Assembly: GCF_004354365.1 (NCBI RefSeq)
Contig: NZ_SJCY01000002.1
Span: forward strand, 1-64,000
DNA length: 64,000 nt
Origin: Pedobacter changchengzhani
GTDB lineage: Bacteria > Bacteroidota > Bacteroidia > Sphingobacteriales > Sphingobacteriaceae
Direction: 5' to 3'
Positions 1 to 10,900 of the stretch are shown one piece after another. Within the stretch, counting starts at the first letter, position 1; each line of letters begins with the position of its first letter. The notes beneath the pieces are model-generated. The model had not been told where the DNA came from, did no database searches, and worked only from the letters and a program-made list of their open reading frames with translations. A program made the position numbers and the translations under genes.

Positions 1-353
1 AACTAGAAAGCAGAGGTCTGTTACAGGTTCTAGATCTTAAGTCTGGATTGCAGCATAGTTCACCTCTGCTTTTAAGGTTTCCTTATCAAATTTAAGCCTT
101 TGATAATCTTTTTCAAACCTAAGGGATTGAAACGTTATACTTTTTGATGTGCTTCGGGCAAAAGCGGGGTGGGCAAGCAAAAAGATATAAGTGTAAAGCG
201 GGACTACCCTTAAGTTGAAACTACTGCTCTTGTTTTTCCAAAACGATTCAAATGATATTTTAAATACCTCGACAATTATATAAATGATGCTTATTTTTGG
301 ACTTAAATGTTTAGCTTTAATCATCCCGCCGAATAAAGCAAACCAAAATTTTA
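1..353. other. Upstream region with no convincing gene
   Basis: The stretch before the Pif1-like helicase holds one minus-strand open frame of 95 codons (37-324), but its composition is unremarkable, I recognise no family, and its start lies only 30 bases from the divergent helicase start. I do not call it a gene. A plus-strand TATTTTTG at 292-299 fits the Bacteroidota -7 consensus TAnnTTTG and could serve the helicase, but I see no matching -33 element. Confidence 0.4.
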
Positions 354-2627
354 ATGTCGATGCCAGAATTAGAAGAAACTTCTATGTCCGCAGAAATTGC
401 GGCGAAATTTGTGAATTATACCTCAAAACACGTTTTCTTAACAGGAAAGGCGGGTACTGGTAAAACAACCTTTTTGCGCAAACTAATTAAGCTTACGCAC
501 AAAAAAGCAGTAATTTGTGCGCCAACGGGTATCGCTGCGATTAATGCTTCGGGCGTAACCATCCATTCCCTTTTTCAAATGCCTTTTGGGGCTTTCTTTC
601 CCGATGCAGCAGGAAATATCATCAATCAAGACATCACTTTTAACTTTAATACGCCGCGTACAATTGTAAAGCATTTGAATATGCAGGGCAATAAAAGGCG
701 AATGATTCAAGAGCTTGAGCTTTTGATTATTGATGAAGTGAGTATGTTGCGTGCTGATATGCTTGATGCCATCGACTTTACGTTGCGTTATATTAGAAGA
801 AATAGAAATGTGCCCTTTGGTGGAGTTCAGTTGCTATTTATTGGCGATTTACATCAACTACCGCCAGTGGTAAAAAACGAGGAATGGCGGGTAATGTCTG
901 GCTTTTACAAAAGCATTTATTTTTTCGATGCTTTGGCTTTACAAAATAATCCGCCAGTTTATATTGAGCTGGATAAAATTTACCGTCAGGATGATGCCGT
1001 TTTTATTGATTTATTAAACAACCTGCGGAACAACAAAATTACGGCCGAAGATAACGCGTTGCTTAAACAGCATTTCAAGCAAGATTTTAAGCCATCGGCT
1101 GATGAAAACTACATTACCTTAACTACGCACAACAACAAAGCAGATACCATAAATCGGGAGCGGTTGACACAACTTAAAACAAAATCGCATTTTTTTGAAG
1201 CCAAAATTAATGGCGAATTTAACGAGTACGCTTATCCAAATGATAAAAGTTTGGAACTTAAAGTTGGCGCACAAATTATGTTTATTAAAAATGATATGAC
1301 GCCCGAGAAGCGCTATTACAATGGAAAAATTGGCGTTGTACATCATATTGAAAAGGATAAAATTGAGATAGAATTGCCGGATGAAAAAATCATTTTCCAG
1401 ATTTCGGCATACACTTGGGAGAATGTAAAATACAAACTGAACGAAGCGACCAATGAAATTGATGAAAATGTAGCCGGTGCTTTTATTCAATATCCAATAA
1501 AACTTGCTTGGGCCATTACGGTACATAAAAGCCAAGGTTTAACTTTTGATAAAGCGATTATTGATGTTGGAGATGCGTTTGCGCCCGGACAAGCTTACGT
1601 TGCTTTATCGAGATTGCGCTCGCTAAAAGGCTTGGTTTTAACTTCGCATTTAAGAGAAAGTGGCTTACAACAAGATAAAAATGTGCACTATTTTTCTACA
1701 ACGAAAAAACCTACAGAAGTACTTAACGAGCAGATAAGCCTTGAGAGTTACACTTTTATACAAGAGTATTTATTTGGCGCTTTCGATTTGAATATTATAC
1801 GATATTACATTAAAGAACATCTTCAAACTTTTGATAAAGGCGAAAAATCGACCAAACAGCATTATGACGATTGGACGATGGAACTTTATCGCGATTTCCA
1901 AAAAATTACAGCAACTGCTGATACTTTTATAAACCAACTTAAAGGCCTTTTTGCACAACAAAGTGAATACACTTTGTTTAATGTTTCTAAGCGAGTTGAA
2001 GCTGCACTGAAATATTTTAGTCCGCTGATTAAAGGCATTTCTGATAAATTTTTAGCGCACATAGAACTTTTAAAAGAAGAGAAACAAATAAAAATTTACT
2101 TAACCGAGTTGTTAGAATTGGAGATTTTAGTTTATGAGCAACTTAAAAAAATTCACAAAAGCAAAGCATTGCTTCAAGCTATAATTGATGGGAAAGAGTT
2201 TAGTAGAGCAGATACCGAAGCTTTACTAAATAGTGCAGAAAGAATGGCGCAACTGCAAAAAGCAATTCAATTAAAAGGTGTGGCGTTAAAAGTTAAATCG
2301 GCCACTGAAAAAAAGAAAAAAGAACCAAAAACCGATACAAAATTAATCAGTTTTGAGCTTTATCAGCAAGGGAAAACACTAGAAGAAATAGCAAAAGAAC
2401 GCAACTTTTCTGTGGGCACAATTGAAGGGCATTTGGCTTATTATGTTGCCACACAACAATTGGATGTAACCAAGCTTGTTAAAGCCAATAAAATTAAAAA
2501 TATTGCAAATGCGGTTGAGAGTCAAAAATCTAAATCGATGGGTGTTATTAGAGATTTTTTGGGAAAGGATTATTCTTTTGGAGAGATAAAAATGGTGTTG
2601 GCTTCTCTTTTTCCATCGGAGGAATAA
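354..2627 (+). CDS. Pif1/RecD-like DNA helicase with C-terminal helix-turn-helix domain
   Basis: Superfamily 1B helicase, predicted to unwind DNA 5'-3' using ATP. Walker A GKAGTGKT is at residues 31-38, Walker B LLIIDEVSML near 123-132 (D127, E128), and GDLHQLPPV, a Pif1-type motif III, near 163. The C-terminal motif YVALSRLRSLKGL near 415 matches motif VI. Residues about 430-640 are charged and helical. The last ~100 residues contain an HTH-type segment (QQGKTLEEIAKERNFSVGTI) like the HTH_40 module seen in Bacteroidota homologues. The 757-residue length fits that subfamily. The first ATG is used; an ATG two codons later is equally possible. The gene stands alone, followed by a repeat array. 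The helicase assignment is firm; the cellular role (replication fork or G-quadruplex maintenance) is inferred from the family. Confidence 0.9.
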   Translation: MSMPELEETSMSAEIAAKFVNYTSKHVFLTGKAGTGKTTFLRKLIKLTHKKAVICAPTGIAAINASGVTIHSLFQMPFGAFFPDAAGNIINQDITFNFNTPRTIVKHLNMQGNKRRMIQELELLIIDEVSMLRADMLDAIDFTLRYIRRNRNVPFGGVQLLFIGDLHQLPPVVKNEEWRVMSGFYKSIYFFDALALQNNPPVYIELDKIYRQDDAVFIDLLNNLRNNKITAEDNALLKQHFKQDFKPSADENYITLTTHNNKADTINRERLTQLKTKSHFFEAKINGEFNEYAYPNDKSLELKVGAQIMFIKNDMTPEKRYYNGKIGVVHHIEKDKIEIELPDEKIIFQISAYTWENVKYKLNEATNEIDENVAGAFIQYPIKLAWAITVHKSQGLTFDKAIIDVGDAFAPGQAYVALSRLRSLKGLVLTSHLRESGLQQDKNVHYFSTTKKPTEVLNEQISLESYTFIQEYLFGAFDLNIIRYYIKEHLQTFDKGEKSTKQHYDDWTMELYRDFQKITATADTFINQLKGLFAQQSEYTLFNVSKRVEAALKYFSPLIKGISDKFLAHIELLKEEKQIKIYLTELLELEILVYEQLKKIHKSKALLQAIIDGKEFSRADTEALLNSAERMAQLQKAIQLKGVALKVKSATEKKKKEPKTDTKLISFELYQQGKTLEEIAKERNFSVGTIEGHLAYYVATQQLDVTKLVKANKIKNIANAVESQKSKSMGVIRDFLGKDYSFGEIKMVLASLFPSEE

Positions 2628-2637
2628 CGTAATTTTT

Positions 2638-2935
2638 ACCACAGAGGAAACAGAGTAATTACACAGAGGAAAATTAAAAGCAAGCTGTCGTGGTTTTTTA
2701 CCACAGAGAAAACAGAGTTAATACACAGAGAAGCACAGAGGAAAATTAAAAGCAAGCTGTCGCGGTTTTTTACCACAGCGGAAACAGAGTAATTACACAG
2801 AGAAGCACAGAGGAAAATTAAAAGCAAGCTGTCGTGGTTTTTTACCACAGAGAAGCACCGAGGAAAATTAAAAGCAAGCTGTCGCGGTTTTTTTACCACA
2901 GAGGAAACAGAGGTTTTCACAGAGCACACGAAGAA
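2638..2935. repeat. Tandem CACAGAG-type repeat array (five units)
   Basis: Five imperfect direct units each begin ACCACAG (at 2638, 2700, 2772, 2844 and 2895) and most run through GGAAAATTAAAAGCAAGCTG to a T-run. Unit lengths are 62, 72, 72, 51 and about 40 bases, so units differ by internal deletions. The last unit contains AGGTTTTCACAGAG (2911-2924), which recurs exactly but inverted at 3386-3399 on the far side of the GxxExxY gene. The 97-codon minus frame that crosses the array is a by-product of the repeats. Confidence 0.9.
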
Positions 2936-2990
2936 TGTCTATAGTTCTCTCATTATGTATCCGATCGAAAAATAAAATAATAAAAAACAT

Positions 2991-3368
2991 ATGGGAGAAG
3001 ACTTACTAACTAGAACAACAATTGGATTAGCAATGGAAGTGCATACCGCTCTAGGACCTGGTTTATTGGAAAGTGTCTATATGGAGTGTTTATTTTATAA
3101 AATTGCTCAAAGTGGGTTTATCGTAGAGAAGGAAAAAGCCATGCCAATAATTTTTGAAGAGGTAAAATTGGATTGTGGCTATCGAATAGATATTCTAATT
3201 GAAAATAGATTAGTATTGGAACTGAAAAGTGTTGAAGCACTGAACGATATTCACCTTGCCCAAACCCTTACCTACATGAAACTTGGCGGATACAGATTTG
3301 GATTATTAATAAATTTTAACGTCTTAAAATTAAAAGATGGTATCAAAAGAGTTGTTAATGGTTATTAA
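2991..3368 (+). CDS. GxxExxY family protein (PD-(D/E)XK-like fold)
   Basis: A 125-residue protein with the family signature GLLESVY (GxxExxY) near residues 23-29. Downstream, D in CGYRIDILI and ELK in LVLELKS make the D...ExK pattern of PD-(D/E)XK nucleases; the family is assigned to that fold (PDDEXK_3) but its activity is, to my knowledge, not established. Length is normal and the frame is intact. It is placed between a five-unit CACAGAG array and an inverted copy of the same repeat, with no co-directional partner, which suggests gene and repeats travel together. ATG start; upstream sequence is A-rich without a clear Shine-Dalgarno site. Confidence 0.85.
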   Translation: MGEDLLTRTTIGLAMEVHTALGPGLLESVYMECLFYKIAQSGFIVEKEKAMPIIFEEVKLDCGYRIDILIENRLVLELKSVEALNDIHLAQTLTYMKLGGYRFGLLINFNVLKLKDGIKRVVNGY

Positions 3369-3378
3369 ACATTTATCT

Positions 3379-3420
3379 CTTTCTTCTCTGTGAAAACCTT
3401 TGTGTACTCGGTGGTTAATC
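3379..3420. repeat. Inverted partner of the CACAGAG repeat
   Basis: CTCTGTGAAAACCT at 3386-3399 is the exact reverse complement of AGGTTTTCACAGAG at 2911-2924, and the following GTGTACTCGGTGGTTAA is a diverged reverse complement of the ACCACAGAG unit head. The GxxExxY gene is therefore bracketed by inverted repeats. Confidence 0.85.
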
Positions 3421-3433
3421 TAAAAGAAAATCT

Positions 3434-6325
3434 CTAACTCAATATATCCCTAATATCATCCTTACTTAACGATTTAAAAAAACTTTCTTCGGTGGTGATA
3501 AGCGAGTTTGCCAAAGTTTTTTTTCGCCTCTGCAAAGCCAGAATTTTTTCTTCCACCGTATCTTTGGAGATGAACTTATAAATGAAAACCTTTTTATGCT
3601 GCCCAATGCGGTGCGTACGGTCAATAGCTTGTTGCTCTACCGCGGGATTCCACCACGGGTCTAAAATAAATACATAATCGGCTTGGGTAAGGTTTAAACC
3701 AACGCCACCTGCTTTAATCGAGATTAAAAACACCTTTAAAGTTTCATCCTCTTGAAAGTTGGCAACAATTTCACCACGATTTTTTGTGGCACCATCTAAA
3801 TAGGCAAAAGGAATCTCTTCAGCTTCAAAGTGCTTTTTAAAAATATCTAAATGCTTAACAAATTGCGAGAAAACTAAAACTTTATGTCCGCCTTTAAGCA
3901 CGTTATCCAGCGTGTGAATTACATTTTCAAATTTCCCTGAGTCTGATTCATACTCTTTGTCAATCATGTAAGGATGATTCGCCAATTGCCTTAAAGCGGT
4001 TAAACCCTGTAAAAGTTGTACTTGTTTCTGTGCAAAAGTTCCATCATCCATACTCTGCAATAAATCATTCCGGTAAGCAGATTTTGTTTTTTCGTAATAC
4101 GAAGCTTGATCTTCGCTCATATCACAATAAATAATCTGCTCGGTTTTGGGCGGTAATTCTGATGCAACTTGCTCTTTCGTTCTCCGCAAAACAAAAGGTT
4201 TTATAATCGATTGAAGTTTTCTTGCCTTTTCTTCATCTTTCTTTTTTTCTATGGCTTGCACGTATTCCTCATTAAAAAAAGATTGCGTGCCCAATAAACC
4301 TGGGTTTAAAAACGTTAGTTGCGACCACAAATCGCCAACTGAGTTTTCTACCGGCGTACCGCTCAATATTAATTTATGCTTGGATTTTAAACTTCTAACC
4401 GCTTTAAAAGATTTAGAAGATGGGTTTTTAATATTCTGACTTTCGTCTAAAATGATGTAGTTAAAATAGAAATTTTTAAGCTCATCAATATCAACCCGAG
4501 TAACGCCGTAAGTAGTTATTACAATATCATAATGGGCAAAATTGGCCACATCTTTGTTTCTGTTAGTGCCTGTATGCGCCAAAACCTTAAGCTTTGGCGT
4601 AAACTTTTTAGCTTCTGTTAACCAGTTGTAAATTAACGAAGTTGGCATTACAATAAGCGATGTGGTTTGGGTTTGCAACAACTGCTCATCTTCTTTAACC
4701 TTTTGTAACATGGCTAAAGTTTGTATGGTTTTACCCAAACCCATATCATCGGCCAAACAACCGCCAAAATTATATTCTCTTAAAAAGCTAAACCAATTGT
4801 AGCCTGCTTTTTGATAATCGCGCAAACTACCTTTAAAATGTACAGGCATTTGTGTATCGGCAATATTCTCAAAATCGTTTAAACGCTGTAATTTTCTACC
4901 CAAGGTAACATTTGCGAGACTATCTTCGGCCAAATCGTTTAATAAGCCAATGTGGTGTTTTTTTAATCTTAAAGATTTATCCGTTTCTGCCAAACTAAAC
5001 AAGCTTCCATATTGCGTAAACCACTTTTCTGGAATAATCGCCACCTCCCCATCGGGAAGCAAAAATTCTCTTCTTTTATGTAGTATATGTTGTTTTAGGG
5101 CTAAAAAAGGGATTTGATATTTACCAAACCAAACTACCGCATTAATATCGAACCAATCGTTTCCTTCTTTAATTTCTAAATCAATTTTGCTTGCACCTAA
5201 AACAAAGCGCTTTTGCCCAGTCGATTGTTCAATTTCAAAGCCCAAAGCCTCCAAACTTTCTATGTGTTCATTAACCCAATTAATAGCGCCGTAGCTTGGG
5301 TCTTCATCATCATTTACAACCTCTAAATTGCTAAATAGCGCGCTGGTTTTTTTTAATCCAAGCGATAAAAGAAGGTTAAATTGTTTTTTTTCCCAATCTG
5401 CAGAACGTTTAACCCGATGAAAAATATAGTTATCATCCGTTTTTTCTAATCGAACGGTTACTTTGTGCGCATTTTCTAAAGAGAATACATATTCGCCATA
5501 CTTAAAATACAGTTGCAATTGAGAAATGCCACCTTCTACAAACAGGACTTTTATTACCTGTTTAGCCTCAAATTGTTCGGTTCTAATTTCGAATCCTTCT
5601 GCATAAACATGGTGTTTTTCTATCAACGGTGCTACAAATTTTTCAAAATAGGTTGCCTCGGTTGCTTTTGGAATGGAGATAAATCGCTTATTTAAAAATG
5701 GCAGGAATTTTTTTCCCTCAATATCTTCATCGAAGAAGTACAAAACATCGCTGAGCAATAACCATGCAGGTTTATTGCTCACAATTTGGGCATCTTTAAA
5801 CATAAATTCGATGCGCAAATTTTGATATTTAATGGTCGGGAAATAACGTGTTTCAATTTCATTTCGCCTAAAATGAAACAGTATTGAAGCAGGTTCTGTT
5901 GCAAATTCAATTTTACGTTCAACCGGCCAGCCATCTTTATCCATTAAATAAAGTTGATTTTTTATCTTCAATAACTCCAATGCCTCAGCAAGTTTTTTTT
6001 CTATTTTAGGCCGAACTGTTTCGTAAAATTTAGCATCGAATATTTTTGAGAAGAACTCAGAAGCTCTAATTAATTTTTTGTAATATTTTTTAATGATGAA
6101 ATCCTGTTCAATCTCATCTAAAATTTTAATCAATTTATAATCAGTCGCATCAATGCAATGATTGTACTCTTCTACAGTGTGTGTAAATACGCGCTGATAG
6201 GTAAAAGAGAAATCGCCCTGCGGATTAAGCTGAACTACATGCGGTTCAATAACATAGCCTAAATACTCATGTTTACACAAGGAGTACACAATTTTGCAAG
6301 TTTTTGAACTATCTACACGTAACAT
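3434..6325 (-). CDS. SNF2-family DEAD/DEAH-box helicase
   Basis: A 963-residue SNF2/RapA-type ATPase. The N-terminal ~480 residues are poorly conserved and probably regulatory. The helicase core starts with motif I DDMGLGKT near residue 527; motif II is DESQ (LDESQNIKNP, near 627) where many SNF2 proteins have DEAH; motif III is LSGTP; and the C-terminal lobe ends with QAIDRTHRIGQ near 905. These proteins use ATP to translocate on double-stranded DNA; bacterial members such as RapA/HepA remodel nucleoprotein or recycle RNA polymerase, but which substrate applies here cannot be read from the sequence. The gene is monocistronic by appearance, downstream (convergent) of the GxxExxY cassette. Confidence 0.9.
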   Translation of the reverse strand: MLRVDSSKTCKIVYSLCKHEYLGYVIEPHVVQLNPQGDFSFTYQRVFTHTVEEYNHCIDATDYKLIKILDEIEQDFIIKKYYKKLIRASEFFSKIFDAKFYETVRPKIEKKLAEALELLKIKNQLYLMDKDGWPVERKIEFATEPASILFHFRRNEIETRYFPTIKYQNLRIEFMFKDAQIVSNKPAWLLLSDVLYFFDEDIEGKKFLPFLNKRFISIPKATEATYFEKFVAPLIEKHHVYAEGFEIRTEQFEAKQVIKVLFVEGGISQLQLYFKYGEYVFSLENAHKVTVRLEKTDDNYIFHRVKRSADWEKKQFNLLLSLGLKKTSALFSNLEVVNDDEDPSYGAINWVNEHIESLEALGFEIEQSTGQKRFVLGASKIDLEIKEGNDWFDINAVVWFGKYQIPFLALKQHILHKRREFLLPDGEVAIIPEKWFTQYGSLFSLAETDKSLRLKKHHIGLLNDLAEDSLANVTLGRKLQRLNDFENIADTQMPVHFKGSLRDYQKAGYNWFSFLREYNFGGCLADDMGLGKTIQTLAMLQKVKEDEQLLQTQTTSLIVMPTSLIYNWLTEAKKFTPKLKVLAHTGTNRNKDVANFAHYDIVITTYGVTRVDIDELKNFYFNYIILDESQNIKNPSSKSFKAVRSLKSKHKLILSGTPVENSVGDLWSQLTFLNPGLLGTQSFFNEEYVQAIEKKKDEEKARKLQSIIKPFVLRRTKEQVASELPPKTEQIIYCDMSEDQASYYEKTKSAYRNDLLQSMDDGTFAQKQVQLLQGLTALRQLANHPYMIDKEYESDSGKFENVIHTLDNVLKGGHKVLVFSQFVKHLDIFKKHFEAEEIPFAYLDGATKNRGEIVANFQEDETLKVFLISIKAGGVGLNLTQADYVFILDPWWNPAVEQQAIDRTHRIGQHKKVFIYKFISKDTVEEKILALQRRKKTLANSLITTEESFFKSLSKDDIRDILS

Positions 6326-6508
6326 TAATTATAATATAGAGGCGTTTGAAAAACTTTAAACTTACAACAAAATAAGGATACATCAAATCCATTTACGTGA
6401 TTTAGGAATAGGTAAATTTCGAAATCAATCAATTTGAACACCAATTGATCAATCAATTCCATAAAAAATACCTTTTTGACTCTTGCTATGTGCGAAGAAA
6501 TATTAACA

Positions 6509-6552
6509 AAAAATGCCTCCAAAAGGTATTAACTTCTTTTGGAGGCATTTTT
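6509..6552 (-). terminator. Intrinsic terminator of the RND efflux operon
   Basis: A perfect 17-base inverted repeat (6509-6525 and 6536-6552, core AATGCCTCCAAAAG) with a 10-base loop lies just past the stop of the outer membrane factor gene and is T-rich on the minus strand. Confidence 0.85.
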
Positions 6553-6562
6553 ATAAATGACA

Positions 6563-7960
6563 CTATTTCCAACCCCCACCAAGCGCTTTGTATAAATTTA
6601 CAACTGCTTGTAATTGTTGTAATTTATCGTTTACGCCATTTAACTGTGCAGCAAGTAAACTCTGTTCTGAAGTTAACACATCGGTATAATTTGTGGTTGA
6701 TGTATAGCGCAATAACTCTTGTGTAAAATCTACTGCCTTTGTTAACGAAGCAACTTGTTTGGCTCTTGTAGTTGATTTTTCTACTGCCGTTTGATAAGCA
6801 AATAATGCGTTTGACACTTCTTGTCCGCCGGTTAAAAGCGACTGCTGAAAGGCATAAAGCGCAATTTGTTGTTGTGCTTCTGCGGTTTTTAAACGTACTT
6901 TATTTTGCCCTTTGGCGAAGATTGGCTGTGTTAAACCACCAACTAAATTGTAAAAAATAGATTGATTGAAGAAATCTTTCAGTTGTAAACTCGATAAACC
7001 TCCGCTTGCAGTAAGCGTTAATGATGGATAGAAATATGCTTTGGCAACCTTCGTATTTTCGAAAGATGCTCTAAATGCAAGTTCTGCAGCTTGTACATCT
7101 GGCCTGTTTTCTAAAAGCTGAGCAGAAACACCTGTTTTCAAATTATCATAAGGTATTTGCGTTTCTAACGAACTACGATTTATCGCTCCCGGATTAATCC
7201 CAATTAACGCACTTAAACTATTTTCAACTTCTCTAATACTTCGTTTTAAATCGGGCAAAGTAACCTCAGCAGCATATAAATTTGCCTCACTTTGTACCAC
7301 CGCAGCGCCATTAACAATTGCGGCGTCTTTTAAAGCTTTAATGGTTTCCACACCTTTACGTCTGCTTTCAATGGTTTCCTGCGTAATTTTTAACTGCTTA
7401 TCTAATGCCAGCAAATTATAATATCCATTCGCAATATTAGCAATCAGTTGGGTTTGAACAGCTCTTTTAACGGCATCACTTTGTAAATAGCTAGCATAAG
7501 CACTACGTCTCGCACTACTTAACTTGCCCCAAATATCCGCTTCCCAACTTGTACTTAGCTGTGCTTTGTAGGTTTGGGTTTCTAAATTTATTGTACCTGC
7601 CGGAAAATTAACAGCCCGTTGCGATTGCTTATTATCTGTTACCGATAAATCGCCCTGCAAACTGGGCAAAAGCGCTAACCTGTTCTGCATCAAAGTGGCC
7701 TCAGCTATTTTAATTCTTTCTATCGCCTGTTTTAAATCCAAATTCCCATTTATGCCTTGCTCAATTAACGCTTGTAAAGTTGGGTCGCTAAACAAAGTTT
7801 TCCAAGGCAATGTCGCAATGGTTGTACTGTCGGCCGTATTTACATCACGGTACAAATTGTCTTTCACTACCGATGGGCTTTGGTACTGCTTCGTTACACA
7901 AGCACTCAAAGTAAAAATGAGTAAACCGATTAAAATCGAATGTTTATATTTTAATATCAT
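6563..7960 (-). CDS. TolC/OprM-type outer membrane efflux lipoprotein
   Basis: Outer membrane factor of a tripartite RND pump. I place the start at the ATG that yields MILKYKHSILIGLLIFTLSAC, a lipoprotein signal with the lipidated Cys at residue 21; an upstream in-frame ATG at 7987 would overlap the pump gene by 17 bases and push the signal inward. The mature protein carries the duplicated outer membrane efflux domain with typical stretches such as STSWEADIWGKLSSARR and LLENRPDVQAAE. About 465 residues, normal for NodT-type members. It is the last gene of the adaptor-pump-channel operon, ten bases from the pump stop, and is followed by a strong terminator. Confidence 0.93.
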   Translation of the reverse strand: MILKYKHSILIGLLIFTLSACVTKQYQSPSVVKDNLYRDVNTADSTTIATLPWKTLFSDPTLQALIEQGINGNLDLKQAIERIKIAEATLMQNRLALLPSLQGDLSVTDNKQSQRAVNFPAGTINLETQTYKAQLSTSWEADIWGKLSSARRSAYASYLQSDAVKRAVQTQLIANIANGYYNLLALDKQLKITQETIESRRKGVETIKALKDAAIVNGAAVVQSEANLYAAEVTLPDLKRSIREVENSLSALIGINPGAINRSSLETQIPYDNLKTGVSAQLLENRPDVQAAELAFRASFENTKVAKAYFYPSLTLTASGGLSSLQLKDFFNQSIFYNLVGGLTQPIFAKGQNKVRLKTAEAQQQIALYAFQQSLLTGGQEVSNALFAYQTAVEKSTTRAKQVASLTKAVDFTQELLRYTSTTNYTDVLTSEQSLLAAQLNGVNDKLQQLQAVVNLYKALGGGWK

Positions 7961-7970
7961 TTTAATAAAA

Positions 7971-10900
7971 TTAATGTTGAGGCGCATTTGCTACAGCAAA
8001 TTCTTCTTCACTTTGTTCTTTTTCAATCCCTTCGTTAAAAGGCGACTTACTGCTAATTTTCTCCTGCAAAGTTTGAAAAACAATAAATAATGAAGGAATT
8101 ACAAATAAGCCAAATATGGTTCCAATTAACATCCCGCCAACGGCACCAGTACCAATAGATTTGTTACCGGCAGCACCTACGCCGCTCGAAAGCATTAATG
8201 GCAATAAGCCTAAAATAAAAGCGAAGGATGTCATTAAGATTGGTCTTAAACGCGCAGTAGCACCTTCAATAGCAGCATGTACAATACTCATGCCTTTTTT
8301 ACGTCGATCTACCGCAAATTCTACAATCAAAATTGCGTTTTTAGCGAGTAACCCCACTAGCATGATGAGCGTAATTTGGGTGTAAATATTATTATCTATG
8401 CCAAATATTTTATCAAAAATAAATACGCCGGCTAATCCAATTGGCAATGATAATAGTACCGCGAGTGGTAAAATATAACTTTCGTATTGCGCACATAAAA
8501 GAAAATAAACGAAAACAATACAGAGTAAGAATATGAATATAGTCTGATTTCCACCCGCCATTTCTTCGCGAGATAAACCTGAGAATTCATAACCGTAGCC
8601 AGCAGGTAAATGTATTGCAGCTTCTTCTTGCACCGCTTTTAAAGCATCGCCAGAACTAAAACCTGGTTTTGGACTACCAGTTACCGAAATGGAAGTGTAT
8701 AAGTTGAAACGCGAAATTGCTTGCGGACCATATACTTTTTCTAAGTTGATAAATTCGCTTATAGGTGCCATAACACCTTTCGCATTTCTAACGTAAATGC
8801 TATTTAAACTTTCTTGATTTGCACGGTATTTAGCATCAGCTTGATAAACTACCCTAAACTGCTTGCCAAATTGATTAAAGTTTGAAGCATAAACGCCACC
8901 ATAATAACCTTGTAGAACACTTAACACATCAGTAACTGTTAATCCCGCTTGCTTTACTTTAGCAACATTAACATCAATTTGATATTGCGGAAATGTAGGG
9001 TTAAAAGATGTTGATGCGTATAAAATCTCTGGGCGTTTGGCAAGTGCTGCCAAAAACTTATTCCCAACTTCATTAAATTTATTAATATCGCCACCAGTTT
9101 TATCCTGCAATTCAAATGTGAAACCTCCACTATTACCAAAACCCTGAAGGGTAGGTGGCGCAAAGAAAATAACTTTAGCACCTTTAATGCTGGCCGTTTT
9201 TGCAAAGAGTTCTCCAATTATTGCCTTAACATCCCTTTTACGTTTATCCCAAGGTTTTAAACGAGAAATAACCATTCCGTAAGAACTTCCAGAACCACTA
9301 ATTAAACTTCTACCTACAATTTTTAATGCGCCTTGTACTTCTGGTATGTCTCTAACTACTTTATCAATTTGGCCAATAATTACGCTTGTTTCTTCTTGCG
9401 AAGTACCCACAGGCAATGAAATATCGGAGAAAATTACACCCAAATCTTCATTGGGTACAAAACCTTTTGGCGTAGTTTTCATTGTCCAAACCAACACGCC
9501 GGCAAACAATACAATAATTAGCCCAACTATCCATTTTTTATGGGATAAGAAACTAACCGATTTTTTGTATTTGTTCGTTATTAAATCAAACGAAGTATTG
9601 AAACCTACATAAAAACGTTGCATAAAGTTTTTAGGTTTCTGTTCGTGGTCTTCGCCGTGAGGTTTTAAAAATAGCGCACACAAAGCCGGACTGAGTGTTA
9701 AAGCATTTACCGCAGATATGATAATTGCGATGGCTAACGTTAAACCAAACTGCTTGTAAAAAACACCGGATGAACCTTGAATAAAACTCACAGGAATAAA
9801 AACCGCAGCCATAACCAAGGTAATGGAAATGATCGCCCCGGTTATATCTTCCATGGCATCAACAGTGGCTTTATGGGCAGATTTGTAACCTTGATCTAAT
9901 TTGGCGTGAACTGCCTCGACGACGACAATTGCATCATCTACCACAATACCAATGGCCAAAACGAGTGCAAATAGCGTTAATAAATTGATGGTAAAGCCAA
10001 ATAAACTTAAAAAGAAGAATGTACCAATAATAGCCACCGGAACGGAAATTGCCGGAATTAACGTTGATCTAAAATCTTGCAAGAAAATAAATACCACTAA
10101 GAAAACCAAAATAAAGGCTTCGATTAGTGTATGGATTACTTTTTCGATGGATGCATCAAGAAAATCGTTAACGTTAACCAAAGAAGTATAAGTAATTCCC
10201 TTTGGGAACAATTTCGACGCTTCATTTAAAGTTTTAATAGATTTTTCAATTACATCTTTCGCGTTTGAGCCCGCAGTTTGATTAATGGCAATACCGATTG
10301 CTGCTTCTCCATTATATTTTGACGAACTGGCGTAACTTAAAGCGCCTAGTTCTATACGTGCCACGTCTTTTAATCGTAAAACCTGCCCATTGGCATCGGC
10401 TTTAATAATGATATTACTAAAATCTGTCTCGCTTTTTAATCTACCCGTATATTTTAAAGTGTATTGAAAAGATTGATCACCCTGCTCTCCAAACTGCCCA
10501 GGTGCAGCTTCTACGTTTTGCTCTGCCAACGCCGCACTTACATCGTTCGGCACTAAACCATAAGTGGCCATCACATCGGGCTTAAGCCAAATGCGCATAC
10601 TGTAATCCATTTGCCCGAACGAACTTGCATCCCCAACACCCGTAATCCTTTTAATTTGTGGAATGATGTTGATGTTTACATAATTCTGCAAAAACGTTTG
10701 GTCGTAAGCTGGGTCCTTGCTATGTATAACAAAAATCAACACATTACTTGCTTGCCTTTTTGCTGTAACAACGCCGCTCTTTGTAACTTCTGCAGGTAGT
10801 AAACTGGTTGCTCTTGCTACTCTATTTTGTACGTTTACCGCAGCTAAATCGGGATTTGTTCCCAACTTAAAGTTTACCGTAATGCTAGCCGAACCATCGT

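Noticed and set aside
37..324. 95-codon minus frame at the window start
   Set aside because: No recognisable domain, ordinary composition and close head-to-head with the helicase start; not enough to call a gene.
2636..2929. 97-codon minus frame with repeated NHDSLLLIFLCASLC
   Set aside because: It is a translation of the CACAGAG array, with no start signal or homology; repeat periodicity explains it.
2638..2935. CRISPR-like repeat spacing
   Set aside because: Units are nearly identical along their whole length, with no variable spacers and no cas genes in the window.
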